Assembly: GCF_022601735.1 (NCBI RefSeq)
Contig: NZ_JAKUMM010000002.1
Location: forward strand, 310,001-374,000
Reading direction: 5' to 3'
DNA from: Atopomonas sediminilitoris
Lineage (GTDB): Bacteria; Pseudomonadota; Gammaproteobacteria; Pseudomonadales; Pseudomonadaceae
Length of the DNA: 64,000 bases
Part shown: positions 48,449-56,940 of the stretch, piece by piece
How positions within the stretch are numbered: the stretch's first letter is position 1
Layout: every line of letters starts with the position of its first letter
The notes under the pieces: model-generated
Told to the model about the DNA's origin: nothing
What the model saw: the letters and a program-made list of their open reading frames with translations, nothing else
Database searches by the model: none
Translations under genes and position numbers: made by a program

Positions 48449-49327
48449 TCAGTAAAGTGCCTGATACAGCTTGCGCCGGTATTCACTGACCAGCGGATGG
48501 GCGTTGCCGAGCAAGTCGAACACTTGCAGCAAGGTTTTGTGCGGCAAACCGCCTTGGTAGTCGCGCTGTTGCGCAAAGAGCTGCAGCAGGCCCGTCAACG
48601 CTTCGGCATAGGCTTGTGCGGCCAGTTGATGCACGCACAGTTGGTAGCTGGCCTCGGCGTCTTGCGGGTTAGCGGCTAGGCGCGCTTGCAGGCTGGCGAC
48701 GTCGGGCAGGTCGCGCTGTTGCCGTAAGAAGGTCAGTTGTGCACGCGCGCCGGCTAAGGCTTGCTTGTGTTCGTCACTCTTGACGCTGTCGAGCACCGCG
48801 CTGGCGTCGTCCAGTTCGCCGCGCTCGGCTAAGCAGCGGGCGAACAAGATCAGCCCGTCGGCATGGCTGGGTTCTTCGCCCAGCAGTTGCTTGAGCGCGG
48901 CCTCGGCTTGTTCGAGCTGGCCGTCGGCGTGCAGGGCGGTGGCGATGGCAAACAGGTCGGCGTCAGGGTCGCCATTGAGCGGCTCGGCGACATGCGGGGC
49001 AAGCATCTCGCGGATCGCTGATTCAGGCTGTGCACCGGCAAAGCCGTCTACCGGCTGGCCGTTTTTGAACAGCACCACGGTGGGCAGGCTGCGAATGCCA
49101 AAGCGCTGGGTCAGCTCGGCTTCGATGTCGCAGTTGACCTTGGCCAGCAGTAGCTCGCCTTGGTACGACTCGGCAATTTGCGCCAACAGAGGCATCAGCG
49201 CTTTGCAGGGCGCGCACCACTCGGCCCAGAAATCCACCAGCACGGGCTTGTGGAAGGAGTTTTCCAGTACCAGCTGATCAAACTCGCGGGTGCTGACATC
49301 AAAAATATACGGCGTGGCTTGATTCAT
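48449..49327 (-). CDS. ybbN: YbbN-type thioredoxin with TPR-like repeats (CnoX-like)
   Basis: A 292-residue cytoplasmic protein. Residues 1-110 are a thioredoxin fold with active site WCAPC (Cys38 and Cys41). The rest is a helical TPR-like domain (DGQLEQAEAALKQLLGEEPSHADGLILFARCLAERGELDDA). Family members are chaperone-linked holdases cooperating with GroEL. Unlike E. coli CnoX, which has a degenerate SxxC site, the CxxC pair is intact here. ATG 49327 was chosen just before the fold. Next to the zinc-type operon, as in P. aeruginosa. Confidence 0.92.
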   Translation of the reverse strand: MNQATPYIFDVSTREFDQLVLENSFHKPVLVDFWAEWCAPCKALMPLLAQIAESYQGELLLAKVNCDIEAELTQRFGIRSLPTVVLFKNGQPVDGFAGAQPESAIREMLAPHVAEPLNGDPDADLFAIATALHADGQLEQAEAALKQLLGEEPSHADGLILFARCLAERGELDDASAVLDSVKSDEHKQALAGARAQLTFLRQQRDLPDVASLQARLAANPQDAEASYQLCVHQLAAQAYAEALTGLLQLFAQQRDYQGGLPHKTLLQVFDLLGNAHPLVSEYRRKLYQALY

Positions 49328-49384
49328 CGCGGTGTTCCAAGACAAGGCAGGCGCGCATCTTAGCAAGCCTATTGGCGCTTGCGC

Positions 49385-50053
49385 TTACTCGGCGATGCTT
49401 TGATACAAGGTCACACGGCGAAACTCTTTCGGCTCGGCCAAGTCGGGCCAAGTGCTGGCCTCGGCCACGCTCAGGTGTTGGTAGCGTGGGTGGGCAAAAT
49501 TCCGGATGCGCGAGTCGGCCAACAGCACGTCACGCCCGCGTTGCAGAAACGCATCCAGCAGCGGCAGATTTTCGCGGTCGTAGAGTACGTCAGCGACCAG
49601 GATGAGGTCGTAATCGCAGACCTCGCTAAAAAAGTCATCGCTGTAGCGCAGCTCAACACCATTGAGCGCAGCATTGGCGCGGCTGGCCTCAAGGGCCAGA
49701 GGGTCGAGATCGCAGGCGACCACCTCGCGCGCGCCGGCCAGTTTGGCGGCGATGCCGGCCACGGCCGAGCCGGCGCCAAAATCCAGCACCTTTTTACCGG
49801 CGACCACGTCGGGATGCTCGGCTAAATAGCGCGCTAAGACCAAGCCGCTGGCCCAGCAAAAACACCAGTAGGGCGGCTCACCCAAGATGCGCTCGGTTTC
49901 AGCGGGGCTAAACGCGCGTTGCATGTTGGCCGGATCAATCAGCCAGAGGCGCAAGTCTTCGCGGCCCGGCAGCGGGCTGGCGAGCAGTTGCGCGTCGCCG
50001 AGTAAGGCGCTGAGGGCGTTCTGCAGCGCCACGGGCGCGCTTGGGCTGGCCAT
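49385..50053 (-). CDS. Class I SAM-dependent methyltransferase (PrmA/ETFB-lysine type)
   Basis: A 222-residue enzyme. The SAM motif I is KVLDFGAGSAVAGIAA and motif post-I is ACDLDPLALEASRANAALNG, followed by DLILVADVLYDREN. This set matches the METTL20/PrmA-like group that methylates lysines of proteins such as electron-transfer flavoprotein beta. The substrate cannot be fixed from sequence. The start shares bases with the stop of the upstream lipoprotein gene (TAATG-type overlap). Confidence 0.85.
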   Translation of the reverse strand: MASPSAPVALQNALSALLGDAQLLASPLPGREDLRLWLIDPANMQRAFSPAETERILGEPPYWCFCWASGLVLARYLAEHPDVVAGKKVLDFGAGSAVAGIAAKLAGAREVVACDLDPLALEASRANAALNGVELRYSDDFFSEVCDYDLILVADVLYDRENLPLLDAFLQRGRDVLLADSRIRNFAHPRYQHLSVAEASTWPDLAEPKEFRRVTLYQSIAE

Positions 50054-50508
50054 TACGGCATGGCCTGCAAGGTCAGTATGGGTAATTGTGCTGGCAGCGG
50101 CTGGCTGATGTCGTGATGGGCAAAGGCCAACAGCTGGCTGTCGTGGCTAACCCGTGCGCGCAGTTGCAGGCGTACCCCGGGCGGCAAACGGCTGGGGTCG
50201 AGCGCGAGCTGGAAGGGGCTGTAGGGGTTGCCAAACCACTGCTCGCTATCGAGTGTCGCCACCGGACGACCGCGCTGGTCGAGCATCAAAATGGCCAGAT
50301 CAATCTGTACCGGCTGGCTGCGATCCAGTGGCCCGCCTTGCAGCTGGCCGCGCAGGGCGTGCTGGGTCGGTGCGCTGATGCGCGGTTGCGGCTGGCTGAG
50401 CACCACCGGCGCCGTTGGCAGCGCTGCGGTTTGCGGGGCGCTGGAGCAAGCGCTTAAAGCGGCCAAGCACACTAGCGTTAAGCCAAAACAGCACGTGCGA
50501 GCAGACAT
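50053..50508 (-). CDS. YbaY-family lipoprotein
   Basis: A 151-residue lipoprotein: signal peptide MSARTCCFGLTLVCLAALSAC with lipobox LSAC, then a Pro/Thr-rich linker and a YbaY-type beta domain (LRGQLQGGPLDRSQPVQIDLAILMLDQRGRPV; PGVRLQLRARVSHDSQLLAFAHHDI). It is probably anchored in the outer or inner membrane. Function unknown. ATG 50508 follows a G-rich GGGGGGCTT ribosome-binding site. Confidence 0.85.
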   Translation of the reverse strand: MSARTCCFGLTLVCLAALSACSSAPQTAALPTAPVVLSQPQPRISAPTQHALRGQLQGGPLDRSQPVQIDLAILMLDQRGRPVATLDSEQWFGNPYSPFQLALDPSRLPPGVRLQLRARVSHDSQLLAFAHHDISQPLPAQLPILTLQAMP

Positions 50509-50625
50509 AAGCCCCCCATTGGTCAGCAAAGTGGCGGCCTGTATACCGAATAAGCGCGGACTTGTTAAGCGCGAGTTAGCCGCTGGAGATCGATTGGCTC
50601 GCCGCCGCCATTCATGCAGTGGTTT

Positions 50626-51384
50626 TTAGGCGACGAGAAAGTAATACAGCGTCATCGCACTGCCCACGCTGATCACCCACACGCGCAGCCACTGCGGCGC
50701 CAGTCGATCAGCCAGCCGGCCACCCAGGTAGCCGCCCAGCACGGTGGCTCCTAGTAGCACGGCTAAATGGTGATAGCTGATGGCGCCAGCGGCGATAAAC
50801 ACCAAGCTTGCGACGCTGTAAATCACCGCTGAGAAGAGGTTTTTCAGCGCGCTGGCGCGTTGCACGTCATGGCCCTGCACGGCCAGTAGCGCCAGTTGCA
50901 CAATGCCCATGCCCGCGCCAAAAAAGCCGCCATAAACCGCGCCGCTGGCATGCAAGGCCAGCCACGCGGGGCTGTTGTGTGCGCCGCTGACGGTACGTTG
51001 CTGCGATAAGCGCCGCAGCCACGGTGCGGCGGTAAACAGCAGCGTGGCCAGTAGCAGTAGCCACGGGATGAGCTGGCGAAAGAGCGCCTCGCCACTGAGG
51101 AGTAATAAGCCGCTACCCAGTACGCCGCCCAGTAAGGCCGCAGCCAGCAGTGGCCATAGTACCGCGACATGACTGCGCCAGTGTCGGCGGCCGGCCCACG
51201 CGCTGGCGATGCTGGCCGGCCACAGTGCCACCGCATTGGTGGCGTTGGCGCTAACCGCCGGCACCCCCACAGCCAGCAAGGCGGGGAAGGATAAAAAGGT
51301 GCCGCCGCCGGCCAGAGCATTCATCGCTCCGGCCGCGCCGCCGGCTAACAACAGCCAGGCTAAATCCACCAGCGATAGGCTCAT
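50626..51384 (-). CDS. TSUP-family (TauE/SafE) membrane transporter
   Basis: A 252-residue inner-membrane protein with about eight helices. Its duplicated signature is visible: GGAAGAMNALAGGGTFLSFPALLAVGVPAVSANATN in the first half and GAVYGGFFGAGMGIVQLALLAV in the second. Family members export sulfite, sulfoacetate or similar anions. No sulfur genes adjoin it, so the substrate is open. Confidence 0.9.
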   Translation of the reverse strand: MSLSLVDLAWLLLAGGAAGAMNALAGGGTFLSFPALLAVGVPAVSANATNAVALWPASIASAWAGRRHWRSHVAVLWPLLAAALLGGVLGSGLLLLSGEALFRQLIPWLLLLATLLFTAAPWLRRLSQQRTVSGAHNSPAWLALHASGAVYGGFFGAGMGIVQLALLAVQGHDVQRASALKNLFSAVIYSVASLVFIAAGAISYHHLAVLLGATVLGGYLGGRLADRLAPQWLRVWVISVGSAMTLYYFLVA

Positions 51385-51445
51385 GGTGTGCTCATCCGTT
51401 TAATCGCGTGCCTGATAGGAGGCGCTGACTATCCGGTGAAACGGC

Positions 51446-51868
51446 TTAGGCAAGCAAGCCGCTGAGCAGGCCGAGCCAGTACAGGGCGATGGCAACCTGC
51501 ACGCCATAGGCGGCAAAACGCAGCCACACTGCTGCCGCGCTGGTGCTGGTCATGTGCACCACGCTTTGCAGCACGCGCGCCGCTAGCATCGCCCAAGCCA
51601 AGGGATCGGTCAGTGCCGTTTGCTGGGTGGCAATGGCGAACAGCAGGATGCCAGCTTGCATCGGCAGGTTTTCATAACAATTGGCGTGGGCGCGCACCAA
51701 GCGCTTGCCGAAGGCATCCGGCGTGTTACTGCCGTCGGCGGCAAAACCATTGACCGGCATTTTGCCGGTAAATACATAAAACGCGCGGTGATTGGCCATG
51801 ATCAGCACGAGTAAAAGCGGCCAAGCACACAAGCTCAGTAACGCGAGAGCGGAAGGAGTTAAGGACAT
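51446..51868 (-). CDS. MAPEG-family membrane protein
   Basis: A 140-residue protein with four hydrophobic helices, the MAPEG fold shared with membrane-bound glutathione transferases. Conserved elements are ANHRAFYVFTGKMPVNGF, RLVRAHANCYENLPMQAGILLFA and ARVLQSVVHMTSTSA. Bacterial members may handle glutathione or eicosanoid-like lipids; the activity is untested. ATG 51868 was preferred to the GTG three codons upstream. Confidence 0.88.
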   Translation of the reverse strand: MSLTPSALALLSLCAWPLLLVLIMANHRAFYVFTGKMPVNGFAADGSNTPDAFGKRLVRAHANCYENLPMQAGILLFAIATQQTALTDPLAWAMLAARVLQSVVHMTSTSAAAVWLRFAAYGVQVAIALYWLGLLSGLLA

Positions 51869-51916
51869 GAGGGGCACTCTGGTTGTTATGGGAGTGCTCT
51901 TTGTAGAGTAAATGCT

Positions 51917-52831
51917 CTAGTTTGGGCAAGCGCCATCGGTGGGGCGTTTGTTGACGGTAGCGCTGGGCGGGTCGGCGTGCAGAATCACTTGTGCCTGCGG
52001 GTAGGCGGCTTTGATCGCGGCTTCGACGGCATCGCACTGGCGGTGAGCCTGCTCAAGGTTGATGTCGCCGGCGAGTTCTAAATGTAACTGCACAAACCAA
52101 TCGGGGCCGGCGGCGCGGGTGCGCAGATCATGGGCGCCAAAGACGCCTGGGGTGTTGTTGGCCAAGGTGAGGATGTGTTGGCGAATGGCGTCGTCGAGTT
52201 CTTCATCCATCAGCACGCGCACCGATTGGCGCACGATGCTCCACGCGCTGAACAAGATGTAGGCGGCGATGCTCAGGCCGGCGATGGGGTCGATCCAGAC
52301 CCAGCCTTGGGTGCTGCCCCACAGGGCCAGCAAGATGCCGAGGTTGAGCAAGATATCCGAGCGATAGTGCAACGCATCTGCGGCAATGGCGGTGGACTGG
52401 GTGCGCTGATAAGCCACGCGCTGCAGGCTGACCAAGGCGAGGGTAAGGACGAGGCTGACGATGATCACCGCAATGGCAAGGTCGGTGGCGGGCAACGATT
52501 TGGGGTGCAACAGGCGATCAAACGCTTGCAGAGCCACCAATAACGAGCTGCCGGTGATGAACGCCGCTTGCGCCAGGCCGGCTAAGGCTTCGGCTTTGCC
52601 GTGGCCGAAGCGGTGTTCGCGGTCGGCGGGTTTCAGGGCGATTTGAATGGCGATCAAGTTCAGTAGCGAGGCCAGGCCATCCATCAGTGAGTCGGTTAAG
52701 CCAGCCAATAAGCTGACCGAGCCTGAGGCCAGCCATGCCCACGTCTTCAGGGCGATCAGCAGCAAGGCCACAGCCAAGGCGCTGCGGCTGGCGAGCTTGA
52801 GCCAAAAAGAGTAGTTAGCGCGTGCGGTCAT
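51917..52831 (-). CDS. fieF: Cation diffusion facilitator (FieF-like)
   Basis: A 304-residue inner-membrane efflux pump for divalent metals (Fe2+, Zn2+ or Cd2+ in FieF) driven by protons. Six helices are followed by a cytoplasmic ferredoxin-like domain (about 205-290; FVQLHLELAGDINLEQAHRQCDAVEAAI). Metal-site residues are visible: DSLMDG in helix 2, HRFGHGKAEALAGL after it, and HYRSD in helix 5. Full length for FieF. Confidence 0.92.
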   Translation of the reverse strand: MTARANYSFWLKLASRSALAVALLLIALKTWAWLASGSVSLLAGLTDSLMDGLASLLNLIAIQIALKPADREHRFGHGKAEALAGLAQAAFITGSSLLVALQAFDRLLHPKSLPATDLAIAVIIVSLVLTLALVSLQRVAYQRTQSTAIAADALHYRSDILLNLGILLALWGSTQGWVWIDPIAGLSIAAYILFSAWSIVRQSVRVLMDEELDDAIRQHILTLANNTPGVFGAHDLRTRAAGPDWFVQLHLELAGDINLEQAHRQCDAVEAAIKAAYPQAQVILHADPPSATVNKRPTDGACPN

Positions 52832-52918
52832 GCGGCAACACCTGTGCGGCCAGCGGCTTAGTCATGTGCGCAGAATAGCGTATGGCCAAGGCTTGCTTGC
52901 TGATGATGGTCAAGCCCG

Positions 52919-52975
52919 CAGCGTACTCAGCGTACTCAGCGTGCCGGCATGGCCGTGCGGCGCGGTGCGCACGGC
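52919..52975. repeat. Short tandem repeat plus hairpin in intergenic DNA
   Basis: AGCGTACTC occurs twice in tandem (about 52920-52937). A hairpin with an 8-bp stem (GCCGTGCG / CGCACGGC, 52952-52975) follows, 13 bases after the end of the lipoprotein gene. There is no T run, so termination there would be weak. Confidence 0.5.
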
Positions 52976-52988
52976 TACGCCTAGGATG

Positions 52989-53405
52989 TTACGCGGCCGG
53001 TGCCAAGCCATAGGCGGCCAGTTGCTCGGCGTTACCGCTGTGTTGCTGGAGGTTGGGGTGGTTGAGCGGCAGGTTTAACTCCAGCGCTTGCTGCAAAATC
53101 ACTTGCAGCTTGGCCTCGTCGACACTGCCGTCGGCATTGAGCGCTGGGGCGAGGGTTTCGGGGCTGACGCTGTAGCGCGCATCGGGCAAATAGATCGCGC
53201 CGGTGGCAAAGTCCACGGCAAAGGCGATCAAGCCCGGTACCACATAAAACAAGATGCCGATGCCATCGAGAATGGCGATCGCAGGATCAATACGGCCCTC
53301 AATCTGGCCGCGACGCTCGGGGTAGAACAAGGTGCCGCACGCGCTTAATTGCGTCACCAAAGCGGCAGACAACACAGCGGCTACTAAAGGTTTAAGGGCG
53401 GGCAT
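52989..53405 (-). CDS. Lipoprotein of unknown function
   Basis: A 138-residue lipoprotein: signal peptide with lipobox QLSAC (Cys23), then GTLFYPERRGQIEGRIDPAIAILDGIGILFYVVPGLIAFAVDFATGAIYLPD, with one long hydrophobic segment (about 45-75). Similar small exported proteins are common in pseudomonads and sometimes carry misleading names. No function can be given. It is divergent from hrpB. Confidence 0.75.
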   Translation of the reverse strand: MPALKPLVAAVLSAALVTQLSACGTLFYPERRGQIEGRIDPAIAILDGIGILFYVVPGLIAFAVDFATGAIYLPDARYSVSPETLAPALNADGSVDEAKLQVILQQALELNLPLNHPNLQQHSGNAEQLAAYGLAPAA

Positions 53406-53579
53406 GAGGGCTCCTGTGGGGGTTAAAAAGTGCGCTGACTATACCCGCCGTGTTTGACAAAACAAGCGCGGGAGGGCGCGCGCTATAATGCCAGCCCCTA
53501 GCGCAACCTGCGCTGAATCGCAGCTGAATTTAAGCTGAATAGATCGCGAGGTTGTGTGGCGTTTAGTCCTGAGTGTGCC

Positions 53580-56102
53580 ATGAGTCTGCCGATTGAAAGT
53601 GTCATCCCTGCCCTGCGTGCGGCCTTGGCTGCGCGTGACGAGGTGGTGTTAGAAGCCCCGCCCGGTGCGGGTAAAACCACACGGGTGCCCTTGGCCTTGT
53701 TGGCGGAACCGTGGCTGCAAGGGCAAAAGATCATCATGCTCGAGCCGCGCCGACTGGCCGCGCGTGCAGCGGCTGAGCGCTTGGCCGAGCAGTTAGGTGA
53801 GCGTTGTGGCGAGACGGTCGGCTATCGCATGCGCCTTGATAGTCAGGTCAGCGCGCAAACCCGTATCGAGGTCGTCACCGAAGGCATTTTGCTGCGCCAG
53901 TTGCAGGATGACCCGAGCCTTGAAGGCGTCGGGCTGCTGATCTTTGATGAATTTCACGAACGCAGCTTAGATGCAGACCTTGGCTTGGCCTTGGCCGATA
54001 GCGCCCGTAGCTTGCTGCGTGATGAGCCGCTGAAGCTGTTGTTGATGTCGGCCACGCTGGAGGGCGAGCGCCTCAGTGCGCTGCTGAATAACGCGCCGGT
54101 GGTGCGTAGCGAAGGCCGCAGCTATCCCGTGGAAGTGGTGTACAGCGCGCCGGCGCAAGTCGGTGAGTTTATCGAACCCCGCGTGACGGCCGCGGTGTTA
54201 CAGGCCTTGGCCGAGCAAAGCGGCAGCGTGTTGGTGTTTTTGCCGGGGCAAGCGGAGATTCGTCGTGTGCATGGGCAGCTACAAGAGGCACTTGGCGGGC
54301 GGGCAGATATTTTGCTGTGCCCGTTGTTTGGTGATCTGGAGCTGACGCAGCAACGCCAAGCCATCGCGCCGGCACCAGCAGGGCGGCGCAAAGTGGTGCT
54401 GGCGACCAACATCGCCGAAACCAGTTTGACCATCGACGGCGTGCGCGTGGTGATCGATAGCGGCTTAGCGCGGGTGCCGTGCTTTGATCCGGCCAGTGGC
54501 ATGACGCGCTTAGCCACGCAGCGCATCTCGCGCGCCTCAAGCATTCAGCGCGCTGGTCGTGCTGGACGCTTGCAGCCGGGGGTGTGTTTTCGTCTGTGGT
54601 CGGCCAGTCAACAGGAGCAACTGGAGGCCTACAGCAGCGCCGAAATCATGCAGGCTGATCTGGCGCCGCTGGCGCTGCATTTGGCGCGTTGGGGGGTGGA
54701 TGCCCCGCGTGAGCTATTGTGGCTCGACCCGCCGCCTGCGGCCGCGTTAGCGCAAGCGCGCGAATTACTGCAGGCGCTCGGCGCGTTGAGCGCCCAAAAC
54801 CAGCATTGGCAGCTCACCGCGCACGGTCAACGCATGGCGACATTGCCGGTGCATCCGCGGCTGGCGCACATGCTGCTGCGCGCTCAGGCGTGGGGCTTAG
54901 GCGCAGTAGCCTGCGAGTTGGCAGCGCTATTGGCCGAGCGCGATATTTTGCGCAGCCGCGAAGCGGATCTGCATTTGCGTCTGCAAGCCCTGCGCGGCGA
55001 GCGCAATGTGCCCAGTGCTGAGCGCGTCGCGTTGCAGCGGATTAAACAGCTACAGCGGCAATACCAGCAGTTGCTGCGGGATGTGCCGGTGGAGGCGGCG
55101 GTTGCCAACCGCGAGGACGAACAATGGTTGGCCGTGCTGTTGGCGCAAGCCTACCCCGACCGCATTGCCCAGCGTCGTGGCGAGGGGCTGAGTTATCGCC
55201 TCAGCAATGGGCGCGCGGCGGTGTTTGCCGAGGCTGACAACTTGGCCAAGTCGGCGTACTTGGTGGTGGCCAATTTAGGCAGCCGTCAGGGGCAGCGTGA
55301 GGAGCGCATCTATCTGGCGTTGGCGTTGCCCGCCAGCGCTTTTGCTGATGCCTTGGCTGATCTGAAAACCCAGCATGAAGTGCTGGAATGGGATGAGCGC
55401 GCCGGCGAGCTGCGTGCCGAACGGCAAACCCGTATCGGCAGTTTGCTACTGGCCAGCGAGCCGCTGCCGCACTTGGATGATGCCGCGCGCGGCCAAGCCT
55501 TATTGGCTTTGGTGCGCAAACGTGGCTTGGCACTACTGAGCTGGCCCGAAGAGCTGCAACAGTGGCGGGCGCGGGTTGGCTTGTTGCGTGAGCTGGAGTT
55601 GGCCCAGCAAGGGCAGTCGCAATGGCCGGATGTGAGTGATGCGGCGCTGCTGGCTAGTCTGGAACACTGGCTGCTGCCGTACTTGGCGCCGGTCAAGCGG
55701 TTGGCTCATTTCGCCCAGCTGGATACTAGCGCCATGCTGCATACACTGCTGCCGTGGCCTTTGCCCAAGCAGTTGGATGAGTTAGCGCCGCGCAGTATCA
55801 GTGTGCCGTCGGGTTCGACGGTGCGCTTGGACTACAGCGAGTCGCCGCCGGTGCTGGCGGTGCGTCTACAAGAGCTATTCGGCCTTGAGCAAACGCCGAG
55901 CATTGCCGGCGGGCGCTTACCGCTGAAACTGCACTTGTTATCGCCGGCGCGCCGTCCGGTACAGGTGACGCAAGACTTGGCCAGCTTTTGGCTGAACGGT
56001 TACCCCGAGGTGAAAAAAGACCTTAAGGGGCGCTATCCGAAGCACTACTGGCCGGATGATCCGCGGGTGGCAGAGGCAACGGCACGAGTTCGTCCTCGCT
56101 GA
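53580..56102 (+). CDS. hrpB: ATP-dependent helicase HrpB
   Basis: An 840-residue DEAH-type RNA helicase. Walker A is APPGAGKTTR, motif II is DEFH (IFDEFHERSLDADL), motif III SATL, and motif VI QRAGRAGRLQPG. The C-terminal half has the HrpB-specific helical and OB regions. Homologues are linked to mRNA handling but the precise role is unclear. MSLPIESVIP at ATG 53580 was chosen; a GTG eight codons upstream is possible. Its last 80 bases overlap the convergent solute-binding protein gene. Confidence 0.96.
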   Translation: MSLPIESVIPALRAALAARDEVVLEAPPGAGKTTRVPLALLAEPWLQGQKIIMLEPRRLAARAAAERLAEQLGERCGETVGYRMRLDSQVSAQTRIEVVTEGILLRQLQDDPSLEGVGLLIFDEFHERSLDADLGLALADSARSLLRDEPLKLLLMSATLEGERLSALLNNAPVVRSEGRSYPVEVVYSAPAQVGEFIEPRVTAAVLQALAEQSGSVLVFLPGQAEIRRVHGQLQEALGGRADILLCPLFGDLELTQQRQAIAPAPAGRRKVVLATNIAETSLTIDGVRVVIDSGLARVPCFDPASGMTRLATQRISRASSIQRAGRAGRLQPGVCFRLWSASQQEQLEAYSSAEIMQADLAPLALHLARWGVDAPRELLWLDPPPAAALAQARELLQALGALSAQNQHWQLTAHGQRMATLPVHPRLAHMLLRAQAWGLGAVACELAALLAERDILRSREADLHLRLQALRGERNVPSAERVALQRIKQLQRQYQQLLRDVPVEAAVANREDEQWLAVLLAQAYPDRIAQRRGEGLSYRLSNGRAAVFAEADNLAKSAYLVVANLGSRQGQREERIYLALALPASAFADALADLKTQHEVLEWDERAGELRAERQTRIGSLLLASEPLPHLDDAARGQALLALVRKRGLALLSWPEELQQWRARVGLLRELELAQQGQSQWPDVSDAALLASLEHWLLPYLAPVKRLAHFAQLDTSAMLHTLLPWPLPKQLDELAPRSISVPSGSTVRLDYSESPPVLAVRLQELFGLEQTPSIAGGRLPLKLHLLSPARRPVQVTQDLASFWLNGYPEVKKDLKGRYPKHYWPDDPRVAEATARVRPR

Positions 56103-56931
56103 CCCCCAAGGCCAGCATTTGCTCACGCAGCTGGCCTTTGACGATCAGCTCGCGATAGGCCTGATCCATGTCGTCGCGCAGTTGTTCGGCATTGACCGCG
56201 TACTTGGAGAAAATCAGCGATAGATCCAAGCGGTACAGCGTGGTGTGGGGCAGTGGCGGCAAATCGAGCGCTTTGCGCGCGGCATCCACGGGGGCTTTGT
56301 AGTCGAGCAGAAAATCGCCGCGTTCCTTAAACAGCATCAGCAAGGCCGATTCGTGGCTGCTGGTGCGGCGCGGTCGCACTTGTAAGTTGGGGTTGCCCAG
56401 TAGCTGCGTGGCGGTCTGCCAGTAGGTGTAGCCGTGAATCAGAATGATTTCGCGGTTTTCCAAATCGCCGGGCAATACAGGTTCTGGGGTATTGGGCCGC
56501 CGGTAGAGGTTGAGCTCGGTGTGCCCGACCATGACTCGGCTGGTGATGACGTGGCCGGCTAGCTCTGGCTTGTTTAGTGCGCCGGGCCACAGGTCAATGC
56601 TGCCGTCCAATATGCCGGCATACAGGCGCGCGCTGGGCAGTAAGCGGAAATGCACCCCGTAACCGGCCTTGCTGGCTAATTGGCGAACAAACTCAAGCGC
56701 CGGGCCTTGAGGGGTGTTGTGCGCATCCATGTAGCTAAAGGGCGGAAAGTCGTAGAACGCCACGGTGATGGTGCGTTTTGTGGGTTTTTCGCTAGCGCTG
56801 GCGGTAATCGCGCTTGCCCCGTTAGCCGGCTCGTTGGCTAAGGCGGCAGCACAAAACAGCACCCCTAGCAGGGCGAGGCTCCGGCTGAGCAGCGGCAAGT
56901 ATCGGAACAAGTGTCGGAATAAATTCAGCAT
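56023..56931 (-). CDS. Extracellular solute-binding protein, family 3
   Basis: A 302-residue exported protein. The signal peptide is RSLALLGVLFCAAALA, and a Ser/Ala-rich linker follows. The SBP_bac_3 fold starts at TITVAFYDFPPFSYMDAHNTPQGPALEFVRQL and includes GSIDLWPGALNKPELAG and MLFKERGDFLLDYKAPV. Stand-alone proteins of this type bind amino acids or small signals; no permease gene adjoins. The last 26 codons are antisense to the 3' end of hrpB. Confidence 0.88.
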   Translation of the reverse strand: MLNLFRHLFRYLPLLSRSLALLGVLFCAAALANEPANGASAITASASEKPTKRTITVAFYDFPPFSYMDAHNTPQGPALEFVRQLASKAGYGVHFRLLPSARLYAGILDGSIDLWPGALNKPELAGHVITSRVMVGHTELNLYRRPNTPEPVLPGDLENREIILIHGYTYWQTATQLLGNPNLQVRPRRTSSHESALLMLFKERGDFLLDYKAPVDAARKALDLPPLPHTTLYRLDLSLIFSKYAVNAEQLRDDMDQAYRELIVKGQLREQMLALGVSEDELVPLPLPPADHPASSASDSAP

Positions 56932-56940
56932 ACAACTACG

